A program made the translations under genes and the position numbers. DNA of 64,000 nt. It comes from CAVRTM01 sp963696105. GTDB lineage: Bacteria > Actinomycetota > Actinomycetes > Actinomycetales > Dermatophilaceae. Shown one piece after another: positions 38,217-48,238 of this stretch. The stretch covers positions 310,001-374,000 of the forward strand of contig CAVOIP010000001.1 in NCBI GenBank assembly GCA_963696105.1. The letters run 5' to 3'. Numbering within the stretch: position 1 is the stretch's first letter; each line of letters opens with the position of its first letter. The notes below the pieces were generated by a model that ran no database searches, had not been told where the DNA came from, and was given only the letters and a program-made list of their open reading frames with translations.

Positions 38217-38224
<8 letters not shown>
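37595..38224 (+). CDS. rseA: Zinc-finger anti-sigma factor (RseA-like)
   Basis: 209 residues. The N-terminal ZAS domain has H-x3-C-x2-C as CDQHVAVCGSC (residues ~33-43), which binds zinc and senses redox. Residues ~105-130 are a hydrophobic Ala/Gly/Leu stretch that may be a membrane segment; the rest is Pro/Ala-rich. Coupled to sigE by 4-bp overlap and to htrA by 8-bp overlap, the same order as sigE-rseA-htrA in M. tuberculosis. Confidence 0.88.
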
Positions 38225-39635
<1,411 letters not shown>

Positions 39636-39666
39636 TCGCCGCAGAGGCCGAGGCAGAGGGCGGAAC

Positions 39667-40020
39667 GTGTCGCTGTTCGACATCAACGGGTGGGAGTTCC
39701 TGCTCCTCGCCGTCATCGCCGTGGTCGTCCTCGGTCCGGAGCGGCTGCCCGAGTACGCCGCCAAGCTGCGTCGGCTGATCAAGCAGGTCCGCGCCATGGC
39801 CGACACGGCACGGGGCCAGCTGCGCGAGCAGATGGGGCCGGAGTTCGACGACATCGACTGGCAGCAGTTCGACCCCCGGCAGTACGACCCGCGACGGATC
39901 GTCCGCGAGGCGCTGCTCGAGGACGACGACGACGCGTCGGCGGATCCGGTGAAGGGCCAGTCCGGTGGCAGCTCCTACGACCCCACACGGCCCACGCCGT
40001 TCGACACCGACGCGACCTGA
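39667..40020 (+). CDS. tatB: Sec-independent protein translocase subunit TatB
   Basis: 117 residues from GTG 39667. N-terminal membrane helix with FDINGWEFLLLAVIAVVVLGPERLPEY (the conserved E and GP hinge), then an amphipathic helix (KLRRLIKQVRAMADTARGQL) and an acidic tail. Twin-arginine export of folded proteins. Downstream of htrA by 31 bp, likely the same operon. The last codons form the first unit of a 17-bp tandem repeat. Confidence 0.93.
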   Translation: MSLFDINGWEFLLLAVIAVVVLGPERLPEYAAKLRRLIKQVRAMADTARGQLREQMGPEFDDIDWQQFDPRQYDPRRIVREALLEDDDDASADPVKGQSGGSSYDPTRPTPFDTDAT

Positions 40021-40103
40021 CCGGCCGACGCGACCTGACCGCCGACGCGACCTGGTCGCCGACGCGACCCGACTGCCGACGCGACCTGGTCGCCGATGCG
40101 ACC
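40009..40103. repeat. Tandem array, 17-bp period, six copies, starting at the tatB stop
   Basis: The core GACGCGACC begins at 40009, 40027, 40044, 40061, 40078 and (as GATGCGACC) 40095: one 18-bp and then four 17-bp steps. The unit is GACGCGACCTGGTCGCC with changes at the 3' half. The first copy contains the tatB stop codon. No open reading frame explains it; 40104-40186 holds only short TCGACC-containing palindromes before the mrp stop. Confidence 0.85.
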
Positions 40104-40186
40104 GGACCCCACCGGCCGGTACGTCGACCGGGCGGCGGGTCGACCGTCGGTGCGCGTCGAGGGCCGGTGTGTCGACCCTCGGTGGC

Positions 40187-41320
40187 TCAGCGACCGGCCG
40201 GGGTGAGCCCCAGGGAACGGCCGGCCAGGCTCTGCGAGCGCGTCGTGAGGCCGCGGGCGATCCCGCGCAGCGCCACGGCGGCAGGGCTGGTGGGCTCACC
40301 GAGGACGACCGGCATGCCGTGGTCGGCGCCCTCGCGCAGACGGGTGTCGATCGGGATCTGCCCGAGCAGCGGCACCGGGGCACCGACCGAGCGGGTGAGC
40401 GAGTCGGCCACAGCCTGGCCGCCACCGCTGCCGAAGATCTCCTGGCGCGAGCCGTCCGGCAGCTCCAGCCACGACATGTTCTCGATCACGCCGACGATGC
40501 GCTGATGGGTCTGCAGGGCGATCGACCCGGCGCGCTCGGCCACCTCGGCGGCCGCCTGCTGTGGCGTGGTGACCACGAGGATCTCGGCGCCGGGGATGAG
40601 CTGGGCCACCGAGATCGCGATGTCGCCGGTGCCCGGGGGCAGGTCGAGCAGCAGCACGTCCAGGTCGCCCCAGAACACGTCGCCGAGGAACTGCTGCAGG
40701 GCGCGGTGCAGCATCGGGCCACGCCAGACGACGGGCTGGTTGCCGGGGACGAACATGCCGATCGAGATGACCTTCACGTCGTGGGCCAGCGGGGGCAGGA
40801 TCATGTCGTCGACCTGCGTGGGGCGGCGCTCGACACCGAGCATGCGGGGCACGGAGAAGCCGTAGACGTCGGCGTCCACCACGCCGACCCGCAGGCCGCT
40901 CTGCGCCAGCGAGGCCGCGAGGTTGACCGTGATGGAGGACTTGCCGACACCACCCTTGCCCGAGGCCACGGCGTAGACGCGGGTCAGCGAACCGGGCCGC
41001 GCGAACGGGATCTCGCGCTCACCGGTGCCACCCCGCAGGCTCTCGCGCAGGCTGGTGCGCTGCTCGTCGCTCATCACCCCGAGCGTGACGTCGACGGCCG
41101 TGACCCCGTCGACCGTCAGCAGCGCCGCCGTCGTGTCGCGGGTCAGCGTCTCCTTGAGCGGGCAGCCCGAGACCGTCAGCAGGATCGTCACCGCGGCCCG
41201 GCCGTCGTCCGCGACGCTGACCGACTCCACCATCCCCAGCTCGGTGATGGGTTTGCGGATCTCGGGGTCGTTGACCTTGGACAGCGCGGCGAACAGTGCA
41301 TCCTGGGACGGGGTCGTCAT
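40187..41320 (-). CDS. mrp: Mrp/NBP35/ApbC family iron-sulfur cluster carrier ATPase
   Basis: 377 residues. Residues ~5-80 are a MIP18-like (DUF59) domain (LSKVNDPEIRKPITELGMV). Residues ~112-360 are a deviant Walker A P-loop ATPase: ASGKGGVGKSSITVNLA, DADVYGFS, LDLPPGTGDI, and ENMSW. The C-x-x-C cluster motif of many Mrp proteins is not present, as in several actinobacterial forms. Carries Fe-S clusters in the cytosol. Same position as Rv1229c. Confidence 0.92.
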   Translation of the reverse strand: MTTPSQDALFAALSKVNDPEIRKPITELGMVESVSVADDGRAAVTILLTVSGCPLKETLTRDTTAALLTVDGVTAVDVTLGVMSDEQRTSLRESLRGGTGEREIPFARPGSLTRVYAVASGKGGVGKSSITVNLAASLAQSGLRVGVVDADVYGFSVPRMLGVERRPTQVDDMILPPLAHDVKVISIGMFVPGNQPVVWRGPMLHRALQQFLGDVFWGDLDVLLLDLPPGTGDIAISVAQLIPGAEILVVTTPQQAAAEVAERAGSIALQTHQRIVGVIENMSWLELPDGSRQEIFGSGGGQAVADSLTRSVGAPVPLLGQIPIDTRLREGADHGMPVVLGEPTSPAAVALRGIARGLTTRSQSLAGRSLGLTPAGR

Positions 41321-41347
41321 GCCCTCATGCTAGGTCGCGCGACGACC

Positions 41348-41935
41348 CTAGGATCCCGCGGGAGCCCCCTGGCCCCCGGTGCGGTCGCCGACTGCGCCCC
41401 CGTCGTGCCTGGGCTCGTAGCGGCCGTCCTGCGAGTCGTGACGCTGGTCGCTGCCGCCGCGCTGCTCGATCTCCTCCAGCAGGCTGCGCAGCTCGGAGCG
41501 CAGGAAGTCGCGGGTGGCCACCTCCCGCAGGGCGATCCGCAGCGCGGCCACCTCCCGCGTGAGGTACTCGGTGTCGGCCAGGTTGCGCTCGTCACGGGCC
41601 CGGTCCTGCTCCAGCGACACCCGGTCGCGGTCGGCCTGGCGGTTCTGGGCGAGCAGGATCAGCGGCGCGGCGTAGGACGCCTGCAGGCTGAGCATCAGCG
41701 TCAGGAAGATGAACGGGTAGACGTCGAACCGCTGGTTCTTGACCGCCAGGACGTTCCAGCCGACCCAGAGCAGCACGAAGCCGGTCATGTAGACCAGGAA
41801 GGTGGCCGTGCCCATGAACCGGGCGAACCGCTCGCTGGCGCGCCCGAAGGCCTCCGGGTTGTAGGACGGGCGGGTGAACCGGCTGCGGCGGACCTCGCGG
41901 GGTTGGTCCAGGCGACCGCTGTCGCGGTCAGCCAC
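41348..41935 (-). CDS. DUF1003 membrane protein
   Basis: 195 residues. Two membrane helices (residues ~43-62 and ~72-95) in the family pattern ...MGTATFLVYMTGFVLLWVGWN ... YPFIFLTLMLSLQASYAAPLILLAQNRQADRDR. A helical, charged C-terminal half likely forms a coiled coil, ending in a Gly/Asp-rich tail. Function unknown. Its start overlaps the end of the CBS/MgtE-N gene by 8 bp, implying joint work with it. Confidence 0.88.
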   Translation of the reverse strand: MADRDSGRLDQPREVRRSRFTRPSYNPEAFGRASERFARFMGTATFLVYMTGFVLLWVGWNVLAVKNQRFDVYPFIFLTLMLSLQASYAAPLILLAQNRQADRDRVSLEQDRARDERNLADTEYLTREVAALRIALREVATRDFLRSELRSLLEEIEQRGGSDQRHDSQDGRYEPRHDGGAVGDRTGGQGAPAGS

Positions 41936-43211
41936 GGGTCACCTCGTGCCGCTCCTCACGCCAGTCGTCGGGCAGGATGTGGTCCAGGACGTCGTCGACG
42001 GTCACCGCCCCCAACAGGCGGCCCTCCTCGTCCACGACGGGCACGCCGACGAGGTTGTACGTCGCAAGGACGCGGGTGACCTGCCCCAGTGGCGCGTTCG
42101 GCTGCAGCGGCTCGACGTCCTTGTCCAGGACCGTGCCGATCGCGGCGTGCGGGGGATCGCGCAGCAGGCGCTGGATGTGCACCATGCCGAGGAACTTGCC
42201 GGTGGGGGTTTCCAGCGGCGGGCGGCAGACGAAGACGGTGGCGGCGAGTGCGGGGGAGAGCTCGACCCGGCGGACCACGGCCAGGGCCTCGGCGATGGTC
42301 GCCTCCGGGCCGAGGATGACCGGCTCGCTGGTCATCAGGCCACCGGCGGTGTTCTCGTCGTAGGTGAGCAGCCGGCGCAGCGGCGCCGCGTCGTCGGGCT
42401 CCATCATCTGCAGCAGCTGCTCGGCCGCCTCCGGCGACAGCTCGGACAGCAGGTCGGCCGCGTCGTCGGGCTGCATCGCCTCGAGGACGTCCGCGGCGCG
42501 GCCGCGCTGCAGCGAGCCGAGGATCTCGACCTGGTCGTCCTCGGGCAGCTCCTCCAGCACGTCGGCGAGCTTCTCGTCGTCGAGCTCGGCGGCGACCTCG
42601 GCGCGCCGCTTGGGCGAGAGGTCGTGGATGACCTCGGCCAGGTCGGCGGCCTTCAGGTCCTGGTAGCTCTCGAGCAGCTTGGCCGCGCCCTGCCCGCCGG
42701 AGTCGCGCTGCAGACCGGTGACCTGGTCGATGTCCACGAGCACCGTCTCGCCCCGACGACGGCCCAGCCGCGAGATGCCGCGCGAACCGGACGGAGTGAC
42801 GCCCTTGCGGCAGAAGACCTTGACGAGGACCCAGTCGCGGTTGCGCTCCTGCTCGATCGCGACGTCCTCGACCGTCGCGTCGTAGCGGTCCTCCGGGGTG
42901 GTGACCGTCACGGGGCGCTCGAGCAGCTCGGCCAGCACGAGCGTCTCGTTGGTGCGCTGCTCGAAGCGTCGCATGTTGACCAGGCCGGTCGTGATGACCT
43001 GCCCGGCGTCGACGCTCGTCACCCGTGTCATCGGCACGAACACCCGGCGCCGGCCGGACACCTCGACGACGAGGCCGATGACGCGCGGCGCCCGTCGGCG
43101 GGCACTGAACGTGACCACGACGTCACGCACCCGCCCCACCGGGTCGCCGAGCGGGTCGAACACGCTCAGGCCGGCGAGGCGCGCGACGAACACGCGGGTC
43201 ATGGGGTTCAC
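41928..43211 (-). CDS. MgtE-like regulatory protein: N-terminal PRC-like region, MgtE_N and CBS pair, no channel domain
   Basis: 427 residues. Residues ~1-150 are beta-rich with PRC-barrel-like repeats (LGDPVGRVRDVVV). Residues ~190-290 form the superhelical MgtE_N domain (LEELPEDDQVEILGSLQRGR). Residues ~295-420 are two CBS domains (LGPEATIAEALAVVRR; VPVVDEEGRLLGAVTVDDVLD). The five-helix MgtE magnesium channel is missing, so this is a soluble sensor, not a channel. The homologue in M. tuberculosis is Rv1232c. ATG 43211 or 43202 may be the start. Probably senses Mg2+ or nucleotides and acts with the DUF1003 protein. Confidence 0.85.
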   Translation of the reverse strand: MNPMTRVFVARLAGLSVFDPLGDPVGRVRDVVVTFSARRRAPRVIGLVVEVSGRRRVFVPMTRVTSVDAGQVITTGLVNMRRFEQRTNETLVLAELLERPVTVTTPEDRYDATVEDVAIEQERNRDWVLVKVFCRKGVTPSGSRGISRLGRRRGETVLVDIDQVTGLQRDSGGQGAAKLLESYQDLKAADLAEVIHDLSPKRRAEVAAELDDEKLADVLEELPEDDQVEILGSLQRGRAADVLEAMQPDDAADLLSELSPEAAEQLLQMMEPDDAAPLRRLLTYDENTAGGLMTSEPVILGPEATIAEALAVVRRVELSPALAATVFVCRPPLETPTGKFLGMVHIQRLLRDPPHAAIGTVLDKDVEPLQPNAPLGQVTRVLATYNLVGVPVVDEEGRLLGAVTVDDVLDHILPDDWREERHEVTRG

Positions 43212-43252
43212 GTCGACAGGTTAGCCCGCCGCGCACACCGCGGCGTCCGGGC

Positions 43253-43789
43253 TCAGCGCGTGCCGCGACGGCGCTTCGGCCGGCCCTTGAGGTGCCACGG
43301 CTGCCAGGTGCGGGTCGTGGCCGGCGTGGGCGCCGGCGCGGCGGCCCCCGACGCGTCGTCGTACCCGCCTGGCCCCTCCAGCAGGGGCAGCTGTGGCACC
43401 AGCGCGGTGATGGTCGCCTCAGCGGCCCAGCGGCCCACGACGTCGCCGGCCGGGGCGTTGAGCCGGGCCGCCTTCAGCGCGTTGGTGGCCGGCTCCCACC
43501 GCGGGTCCGGCGGCGTGAGCGTCTCGGCTCGGGCCGCGACCCGCAGCAACCGGCCGCCGCTGTCCTTGCTGCGCAGGACGAGGACCACGTCCTGCGGCAG
43601 GGGAGGGAGCGTCTGTTCGCCCGGGCCGCTGACGACGTACGCCGTGCCCTCCACCCACACGTGCCAGGCGGGCCAGGCGCGGTCATCGGGGACGTCCACC
43701 CACAACAGGCCGGACTTGTTCGCGGCCTCCGCCAGCAGCGCGGCCTGCTGGTCGGGCGCGGCCGACGGCGTCGCGCTCTGCTCGCTCAC
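43253..43789 (-). CDS. Conserved actinobacterial hypothetical protein
   Basis: 178 residues from GTG 43789. WVDVPDDRAWPAWHVWVEGTAY, PLPQDVVLVLRSKDSGGRLLR and NAPAGDVVGRWAAEATI suggest a split-barrel-like small fold resembling flavin/pyridoxamine-oxidase-type proteins, but I cannot prove that. The tail is basic (KGRPKRRRGTR). It lies just upstream (same strand) of the CBS/MgtE-N gene, 41 bp apart, so it may be the first gene of that operon. Confidence 0.55.
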   Translation of the reverse strand: MSEQSATPSAAPDQQAALLAEAANKSGLLWVDVPDDRAWPAWHVWVEGTAYVVSGPGEQTLPPLPQDVVLVLRSKDSGGRLLRVAARAETLTPPDPRWEPATNALKAARLNAPAGDVVGRWAAEATITALVPQLPLLEGPGGYDDASGAAAPAPTPATTRTWQPWHLKGRPKRRRGTR

Positions 43790-43907
43790 GTCCGCGAGCC
43801 TAGCCCGGCTGCCGCGGCAGGGGCGGCGTACGGCGCGCGGGGAGCGGGCGCAACAGCCGTGGGCAAGGTCACCGGGGCGGCCGGTGACGGCGCTCGACCG
43901 GCGTCGG

Positions 43908-43913
43908 TAGCCT
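43908..43913 (+). promoter_or_regulatory. -10 box of probable leaderless promoter
   Basis: TAGCCT, 8 nt before the ATG of the CoA-ester lyase gene. Confidence 0.45.
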
Positions 43914-43921
43914 CCGGGGCC

Positions 43922-44902
43922 ATGACCATGCAGCCCGCCGCCCGTCCGCTCCGGTCCCGACGCTCCAACCTGGCGGTGCCGGGGTCCAGCACCAGGATGA
44001 TCGACAAGGCGAGGGGGCTGCCCACCGACCAGGTCTTCCTCGACATCGAGGACGCCGTCGCGCCGCTGGCCAAGCCGGACGCCCGCAGGAACATCGTCGC
44101 GGCGCTGAACGAGGGCGGCTGGGGTGACCGGATCCGCACGGTGCGGGTCAACGACTGGACCACCCCGTGGACCTATGCCGATGTGGTGGCTGTGGTCGAA
44201 GGTGCCGGTGCCAACCTCGATGCGATCATGCTGCCGAAGGTGCAGACCCCCGAGCAGGTGGTCGCCCTCGACCTGCTGCTGACCCAGATCGAGAAGGCCA
44301 CCGGGCTGGACGTCGGGGCGATCGGCATCGAGGCGCAGATCGAGAACGCGCTGGGGCTGACGAACGTGACGGCCATCGCAGCCGCCTCGCCGCGCGTGGA
44401 GACGATCATCTTCGGTCCCGCCGACTTCATGGCCTCGATCAACATGAAGAGCCTGGTCGTCGGTGAGCAGCCCACCGGCTACGACGTGGGCGACGCCTAC
44501 CACCACATCCTCATGTCGATCCTGCTGGCGGCCCGGGCGCACGACAAGCAGGCGATCGACGGGCCGTACCTGCAGATCCGCGATGTGGAGGGGTTCCGGC
44601 GGGTCGCGGGACGGTCGGCGGCGCTCGGCTTCGACGGCAAGTGGGTGCTGCACCCGGGGCAGCTGGACGCGGCCAACGAGGTGTTCAGCCCGAGGCAGGC
44701 CGACTACGACCACGCCGAGAACATCCTGGACGCCTACGAGTTCTTCACCTCCGAGGCCGGCGGCGCGCGGGGTGCGGTGATGCTCGGGGACGAGATGATC
44801 GACGAGGCGTCGCGCAAGATGGCCCTCGTGATCTCGGCCAAGGGTCGCGCTGCCGGTATGGCCCGGCAGCAGCGCTGGGAGCGCCCGGAGGCGGGCGCCT
44901 GA
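43922..44902 (+). CDS. HpcH/HpaI aldolase (CitE/malyl-CoA lyase-like)
   Basis: 326 residues. TIM-barrel CoA-ester lyase: RSNLAVPGSSTRMIDKARGL, VFLDIEDAVAPLAK (Mg-binding Asp-Glu), IMLPKVQTPEQV, IEAQIENALGL (catalytic Glu), GPADFMASI, and the C-terminal FDGKWVLHPGQ. The length and the FGPADFM motif fit L-malyl-CoA/beta-methylmalyl-CoA lyase or citramalyl-CoA lyase. Acyl-CoA dehydrogenase and MaoC genes nearby (47.0 and 52.2 kb) hint at an acyl-CoA pathway, though they are not adjacent. Starts 8 nt after a TAGCCT -10 box. Confidence 0.85.
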   Translation: MTMQPAARPLRSRRSNLAVPGSSTRMIDKARGLPTDQVFLDIEDAVAPLAKPDARRNIVAALNEGGWGDRIRTVRVNDWTTPWTYADVVAVVEGAGANLDAIMLPKVQTPEQVVALDLLLTQIEKATGLDVGAIGIEAQIENALGLTNVTAIAAASPRVETIIFGPADFMASINMKSLVVGEQPTGYDVGDAYHHILMSILLAARAHDKQAIDGPYLQIRDVEGFRRVAGRSAALGFDGKWVLHPGQLDAANEVFSPRQADYDHAENILDAYEFFTSEAGGARGAVMLGDEMIDEASRKMALVISAKGRAAGMARQQRWERPEAGA

Positions 44903-45086
44903 CCCGAGCGAGGCCGCTGCGGTGAGGCGGCTGTGGTCGGTGTGGCAGGAAAACCGTTCTGTCCGTTATGGATTCGCAAAGCGTTAGCGTGGCGTGACCG
45001 ACACGGTCGTGTCCCGAGCGTTCAATGGATGGCAGCCGGCGAGGGGCGTCGGTGTGCCACGCCATCGACGCCTCGGGAGGCCGCAC

Positions 45087-45785
45087 ATGTCCATCAGCCG
45101 ACGGGATCTGCTCAGGGGTGCGGCGGGGGTGGCGGCGGCGGGCTCGCTGCCCCTGGTCCTCGGCGCCGGGAACGCCGCTGCCGCGTCGCACCCGACGTTG
45201 CGGACGGGGTCGCACGGCGCAGCCGTGCTCGCCCTGCAGCGTCGGCTGACCTCGCTGGGCTACTGGCTGGGCGCCGCCGACGGCGCGTTCGGTGACCTGA
45301 CCCGGCAGGCGGTCGTCGCGGTGCAGAAGGTCGCCGGGCTGGCCCGTGACGGCGTCTGCGGTCCCGCGACCTGGGCCCGGGTCGATGCCGGCGTGCGACC
45401 CGCGGCGCACACGACCAAGGAGCGCGTCGTCGAGATCGACAAGAAGACCCAGACCCTGGTCCTGGTCGACGCCGGGGTCGTGCGATGGATCTTCAACACC
45501 AGCACCGGGTCCGGGCGCACGTACCGCCAGGGGGGCAACGACCACGTCGCCGTGACGCCGTCCGGGGACTTCCGGGTCTTCCGCCGGGTCGACGGCTGGG
45601 ACGACAGCCCTCTGGGCAGGCTCTACCGGCCGCAGTACTTCAACGGCGGCATCGCCGTCCACGGCTACCCGGTGGTGCCCTCGACACCTGAGTCGCACGG
45701 CTGCTGCCGGGTCAGCCTGCCGGCGATGGACCTCCTCTGGGGCGCCGGTGGAATGAGGGTGGGGACCCGCGTCCTCGTCCGCTGA
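45087..45785 (+). CDS. Tat-exported L,D-transpeptidase with peptidoglycan-binding domain
   Basis: 232 residues from ATG 45087. Twin-arginine signal (SRRDLLRGAAGVAAAGS) with cleavage near AAAASH at ~residue 33. Residues ~37-95 are a PG_binding_1 domain (GSHGAAVLALQRRLTSLGYW). Residues ~110-232 are a YkuD domain with HGYPVVPSTPESHGCCRVS, the H-G-x-x-x-x-P-x-x-x-S-H-G-C-x-R active-site motif, nucleophilic Cys included. Cross-links peptidoglycan outside the membrane. Export by Tat fits the nearby tatB. A 180-bp gap upstream contains AT-richer DNA (44950-44990), a likely promoter. Confidence 0.9.
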   Translation: MSISRRDLLRGAAGVAAAGSLPLVLGAGNAAAASHPTLRTGSHGAAVLALQRRLTSLGYWLGAADGAFGDLTRQAVVAVQKVAGLARDGVCGPATWARVDAGVRPAAHTTKERVVEIDKKTQTLVLVDAGVVRWIFNTSTGSGRTYRQGGNDHVAVTPSGDFRVFRRVDGWDDSPLGRLYRPQYFNGGIAVHGYPVVPSTPESHGCCRVSLPAMDLLWGAGGMRVGTRVLVR

Positions 45786-45812
45786 CGGCCTTCCCGGCGC
45801 CCCGGTCGCCGG

Positions 45813-46721
45813 TCACCAGCGGGACGTCGCCGCACCCATCAGGTCACCGAACAGCAGGCCCTCGTCGACCTCGAGGCCGCGGGCCACGAACCACGCGCAC
45901 ATGGTGTGGCAGTCGCGCTCGAGGAACTCGGGCCCGCGCGGGTTGCCGATGACGTCCACGATCTGCGGCCAGTCGATGACGACCAGCCGCTCGCCGTGCA
46001 GCAGCACGTTGTACGGCGAGAGGTCCCCGTGTGCCCAGCCGCGCAGCGCCAGCTCGTGCATCGCCACGCGGCACTGCTCGAACAGGTCCGGGAGCAGGTC
46101 GCGCGGCGGCCGCGCCGCCGCCAGCCGTGGCGCCGCCTCGCCCTGCTCGGTGCCGATGAACTCCATCAGCACCTCGGTGCCGTCGAGCTGCACCGGGTAC
46201 GGCACGGGGAGCCCCAGTCCCCAGAGCTCGCCGAGGGCGCCGAACTCCGCGGCCGCCCACTGGCCGGCGATCATCTCCTTGCCGAAGTCGGTGCGCCGGG
46301 CCATCGCCCGTGTCTCCCGGCTGCGACGGACGCGGCGGCCTTCGAGGTAGCCGGCATCCCGGTGGAAGAGGCGGTGGTCGCCGGTGCGGAACCGCTTGGC
46401 GGCCATGAGCACCCCCGCGCCGGTCCCCGGCAGCCACCGGCGCAGGACGTGCACGTCGGCTTCCTTGCCGGTCTTGAGGACGCCGAGGTCGGCGTCGACG
46501 GCACCGAGCTCGGTGATGACCCAGTCGGGTCGGGGGCACGGGCCGTGCTGGGCGCCGTCCCACGAGGACCAGCGCTCGCCCTCGGGTGGGGCGTCGGGGC
46601 AGGTGTCGAGCGAGAGGCCGTTATGGGTGGACAGGTCGTGCGAGAGCTCTGACGGCTCGTCGAACAGGTGAGAGGACAACGCAGTTCTCCAAGGAGGGAA
46701 GGGATCGAGTGCGGGCCGCAC
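45813..46721 (-). CDS. RIO1-type atypical serine kinase
   Basis: 302 residues. ATP-binding VLKTGKEADVHVLRR, the Lys in LMAAKRFR, the catalytic loop RGWAHGDLSPYNVLLH (H-x-D-x-x-x-x-N), and the metal Asp in LVVIDWPQ identify the RIO family. Bacterial RIO proteins are poorly understood; archaeal and eukaryotic ones act in ribosome maturation. GTG 46721 is the listed start; an in-frame TTG at ~46679 has a better-placed GGAGAA site. Confidence 0.85.
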   Translation of the reverse strand: MRPALDPFPPWRTALSSHLFDEPSELSHDLSTHNGLSLDTCPDAPPEGERWSSWDGAQHGPCPRPDWVITELGAVDADLGVLKTGKEADVHVLRRWLPGTGAGVLMAAKRFRTGDHRLFHRDAGYLEGRRVRRSRETRAMARRTDFGKEMIAGQWAAAEFGALGELWGLGLPVPYPVQLDGTEVLMEFIGTEQGEAAPRLAAARPPRDLLPDLFEQCRVAMHELALRGWAHGDLSPYNVLLHGERLVVIDWPQIVDVIGNPRGPEFLERDCHTMCAWFVARGLEVDEGLLFGDLMGAATSRW

Positions 46722-47008
46722 TCACGACAGCTGGTGACATGTCAGGGCCCTCCTTGGGTGCGTCGGGGTGAGGAAGCCGGGGATCGCCGACCGAAGCCGG
46801 CCACGCGCGAGGCGTGCGGTGGCGTCAGCGTGCCCGACCAGCCGCCGCACCCGCAACGGCTTTTCCCTGTGTTGCCGATGCCGACGACAGCCCGTGGCAG
46901 CCGGTGTCGCGGCTCACAGCGAGCAGGACTGTGCCCGGTCGGCACGGGTCGGCATACTCGCCAGTAGGTTCCGCACAGGTCCCAGCGAGCACGAAGGCGG
47001 CGTCACCG

Positions 47009-48223
47009 ATGGCACGACTGCAGGAGACCGAGGGGCTGGGAGAGGACCAGCGCGAGCTGCTGGCGGTCGTGCGGGAGTTCGTGGAGGAGCAGATCCTTCC
47101 GGTTGCCACCGAGCTCGAGCACCGCGACGAGTACCCGACGGAGATCGTCAAGGGGATGCGCGAGATGGGCCTGTTCGGCCTGATGATCCCCGAGGAGTAC
47201 GGCGGCGCCGGTGAGTCGCTGCTCACCTACGCGCTCGTCATCGAGGAGGTCGCGCGCGGCTGGATGAGCGTCAGCGGCATCCTCAACACCCACTTCATCG
47301 TCGCCTGGATGCTGCTGCAGCACGGGACGGAGGAGCAGCGGCAGCGTTACCTGCCGCGGATGGCCACCGGCGACGTGCGCGGGGCCTTCTCGATGTCCGA
47401 GCCGGGGTGCGGATCCGACGTCAGCGCGATCCGCACCAGGGCGGTGCGCGCGGGGCGCGGGTCGCAGGACTGGACCGTCACCGGCCAGAAGATGTGGCTC
47501 ACCAACGGCGCGTCGGCCAACCTCGTCGCGGTCCTCACCCGGACCGACGCCGAGGCGGCCGAGGGAGCCTCGGCCCACCACCGGATGACGACGTTCCTGG
47601 TCGACAAGGAGGTTGGCTTCGGCGAGACGGCCCAGGGGATCACCGTCCCGGGCAAGATCGAGAAGATGGGCTACAAGGGGGTCGACACCACCGAGCTGAT
47701 CCTCGACGGGCACCGCACGACGACCAGTCAGATCCTCGGAGGCGAGCCCGGACGCGGTTTCGCCCAGATGATGGACGGGGTCGAGGTCGGCCGGGTGAAC
47801 GTCGCCGCGCGGGCCTGCGGGGTGGCCCGGCGGGCGTTCGAGCTCGGCATCGACTACGCCCAGCAGCGCGAGACGTTCGGCAAGCCGATCGCCCAGCACC
47901 AGGCGGTGCTGTTCCGCCTCGCCGAGATGGGGACCAAGGTCGAGGCGGCCCACCAGATGATGGTCCGGGCCGCGAGGCTGAAGGACACCGGCCGCCGGGG
48001 CGACCTCGAAGCGGGGATGGCGAAGTACCTGGCGGCGGAGTACTGCAGCCAGGTGGTCGAGGACTCCTTCCGCATCCACGGCGGCTACGGCTACTCCAAG
48101 GAGTACGAGATCGAGCGGCTCTACCGGGAGGCCCCGATGCTGCTCATCGGCGAGGGGACCGCCGACATCCAGCGGATGATCATCGGGCGCCGTCTGCTGG
48201 AGGATTACACGAGCCGACGGTGA
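47009..48223 (+). CDS. Acyl-CoA dehydrogenase
   Basis: 404 residues from ATG 47009. N-terminal helices (LLAVVREFVEEQILPVA), FAD/acyl-CoA region AFSMSEPGCGSDVSAIRT and MWLTNGASANLVAV, and C-terminal FGKPIAQHQAVLFRLAEMG and GGYGYSKEYEIERLYREAPMLLIGEGTADIQR; the last contains the I-x-E-G-T motif. The chain-length specificity cannot be read from sequence alone. Upstream frame continues to ~46814 but without a clear start. A CATACT -10-like element lies at about 46954-46959. Followed after 15 bp by a stress-protein gene. Confidence 0.92.
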   Translation: MARLQETEGLGEDQRELLAVVREFVEEQILPVATELEHRDEYPTEIVKGMREMGLFGLMIPEEYGGAGESLLTYALVIEEVARGWMSVSGILNTHFIVAWMLLQHGTEEQRQRYLPRMATGDVRGAFSMSEPGCGSDVSAIRTRAVRAGRGSQDWTVTGQKMWLTNGASANLVAVLTRTDAEAAEGASAHHRMTTFLVDKEVGFGETAQGITVPGKIEKMGYKGVDTTELILDGHRTTTSQILGGEPGRGFAQMMDGVEVGRVNVAARACGVARRAFELGIDYAQQRETFGKPIAQHQAVLFRLAEMGTKVEAAHQMMVRAARLKDTGRRGDLEAGMAKYLAAEYCSQVVEDSFRIHGGYGYSKEYEIERLYREAPMLLIGEGTADIQRMIIGRRLLEDYTSRR

Positions 48224-48238
48224 TGGGACACTGAGCGT

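Noticed and set aside
40021..40186. A CRISPR array at the tatB 3' repeats
   Set aside because: The period is 17 bp with no unique spacers and there are no cas genes.
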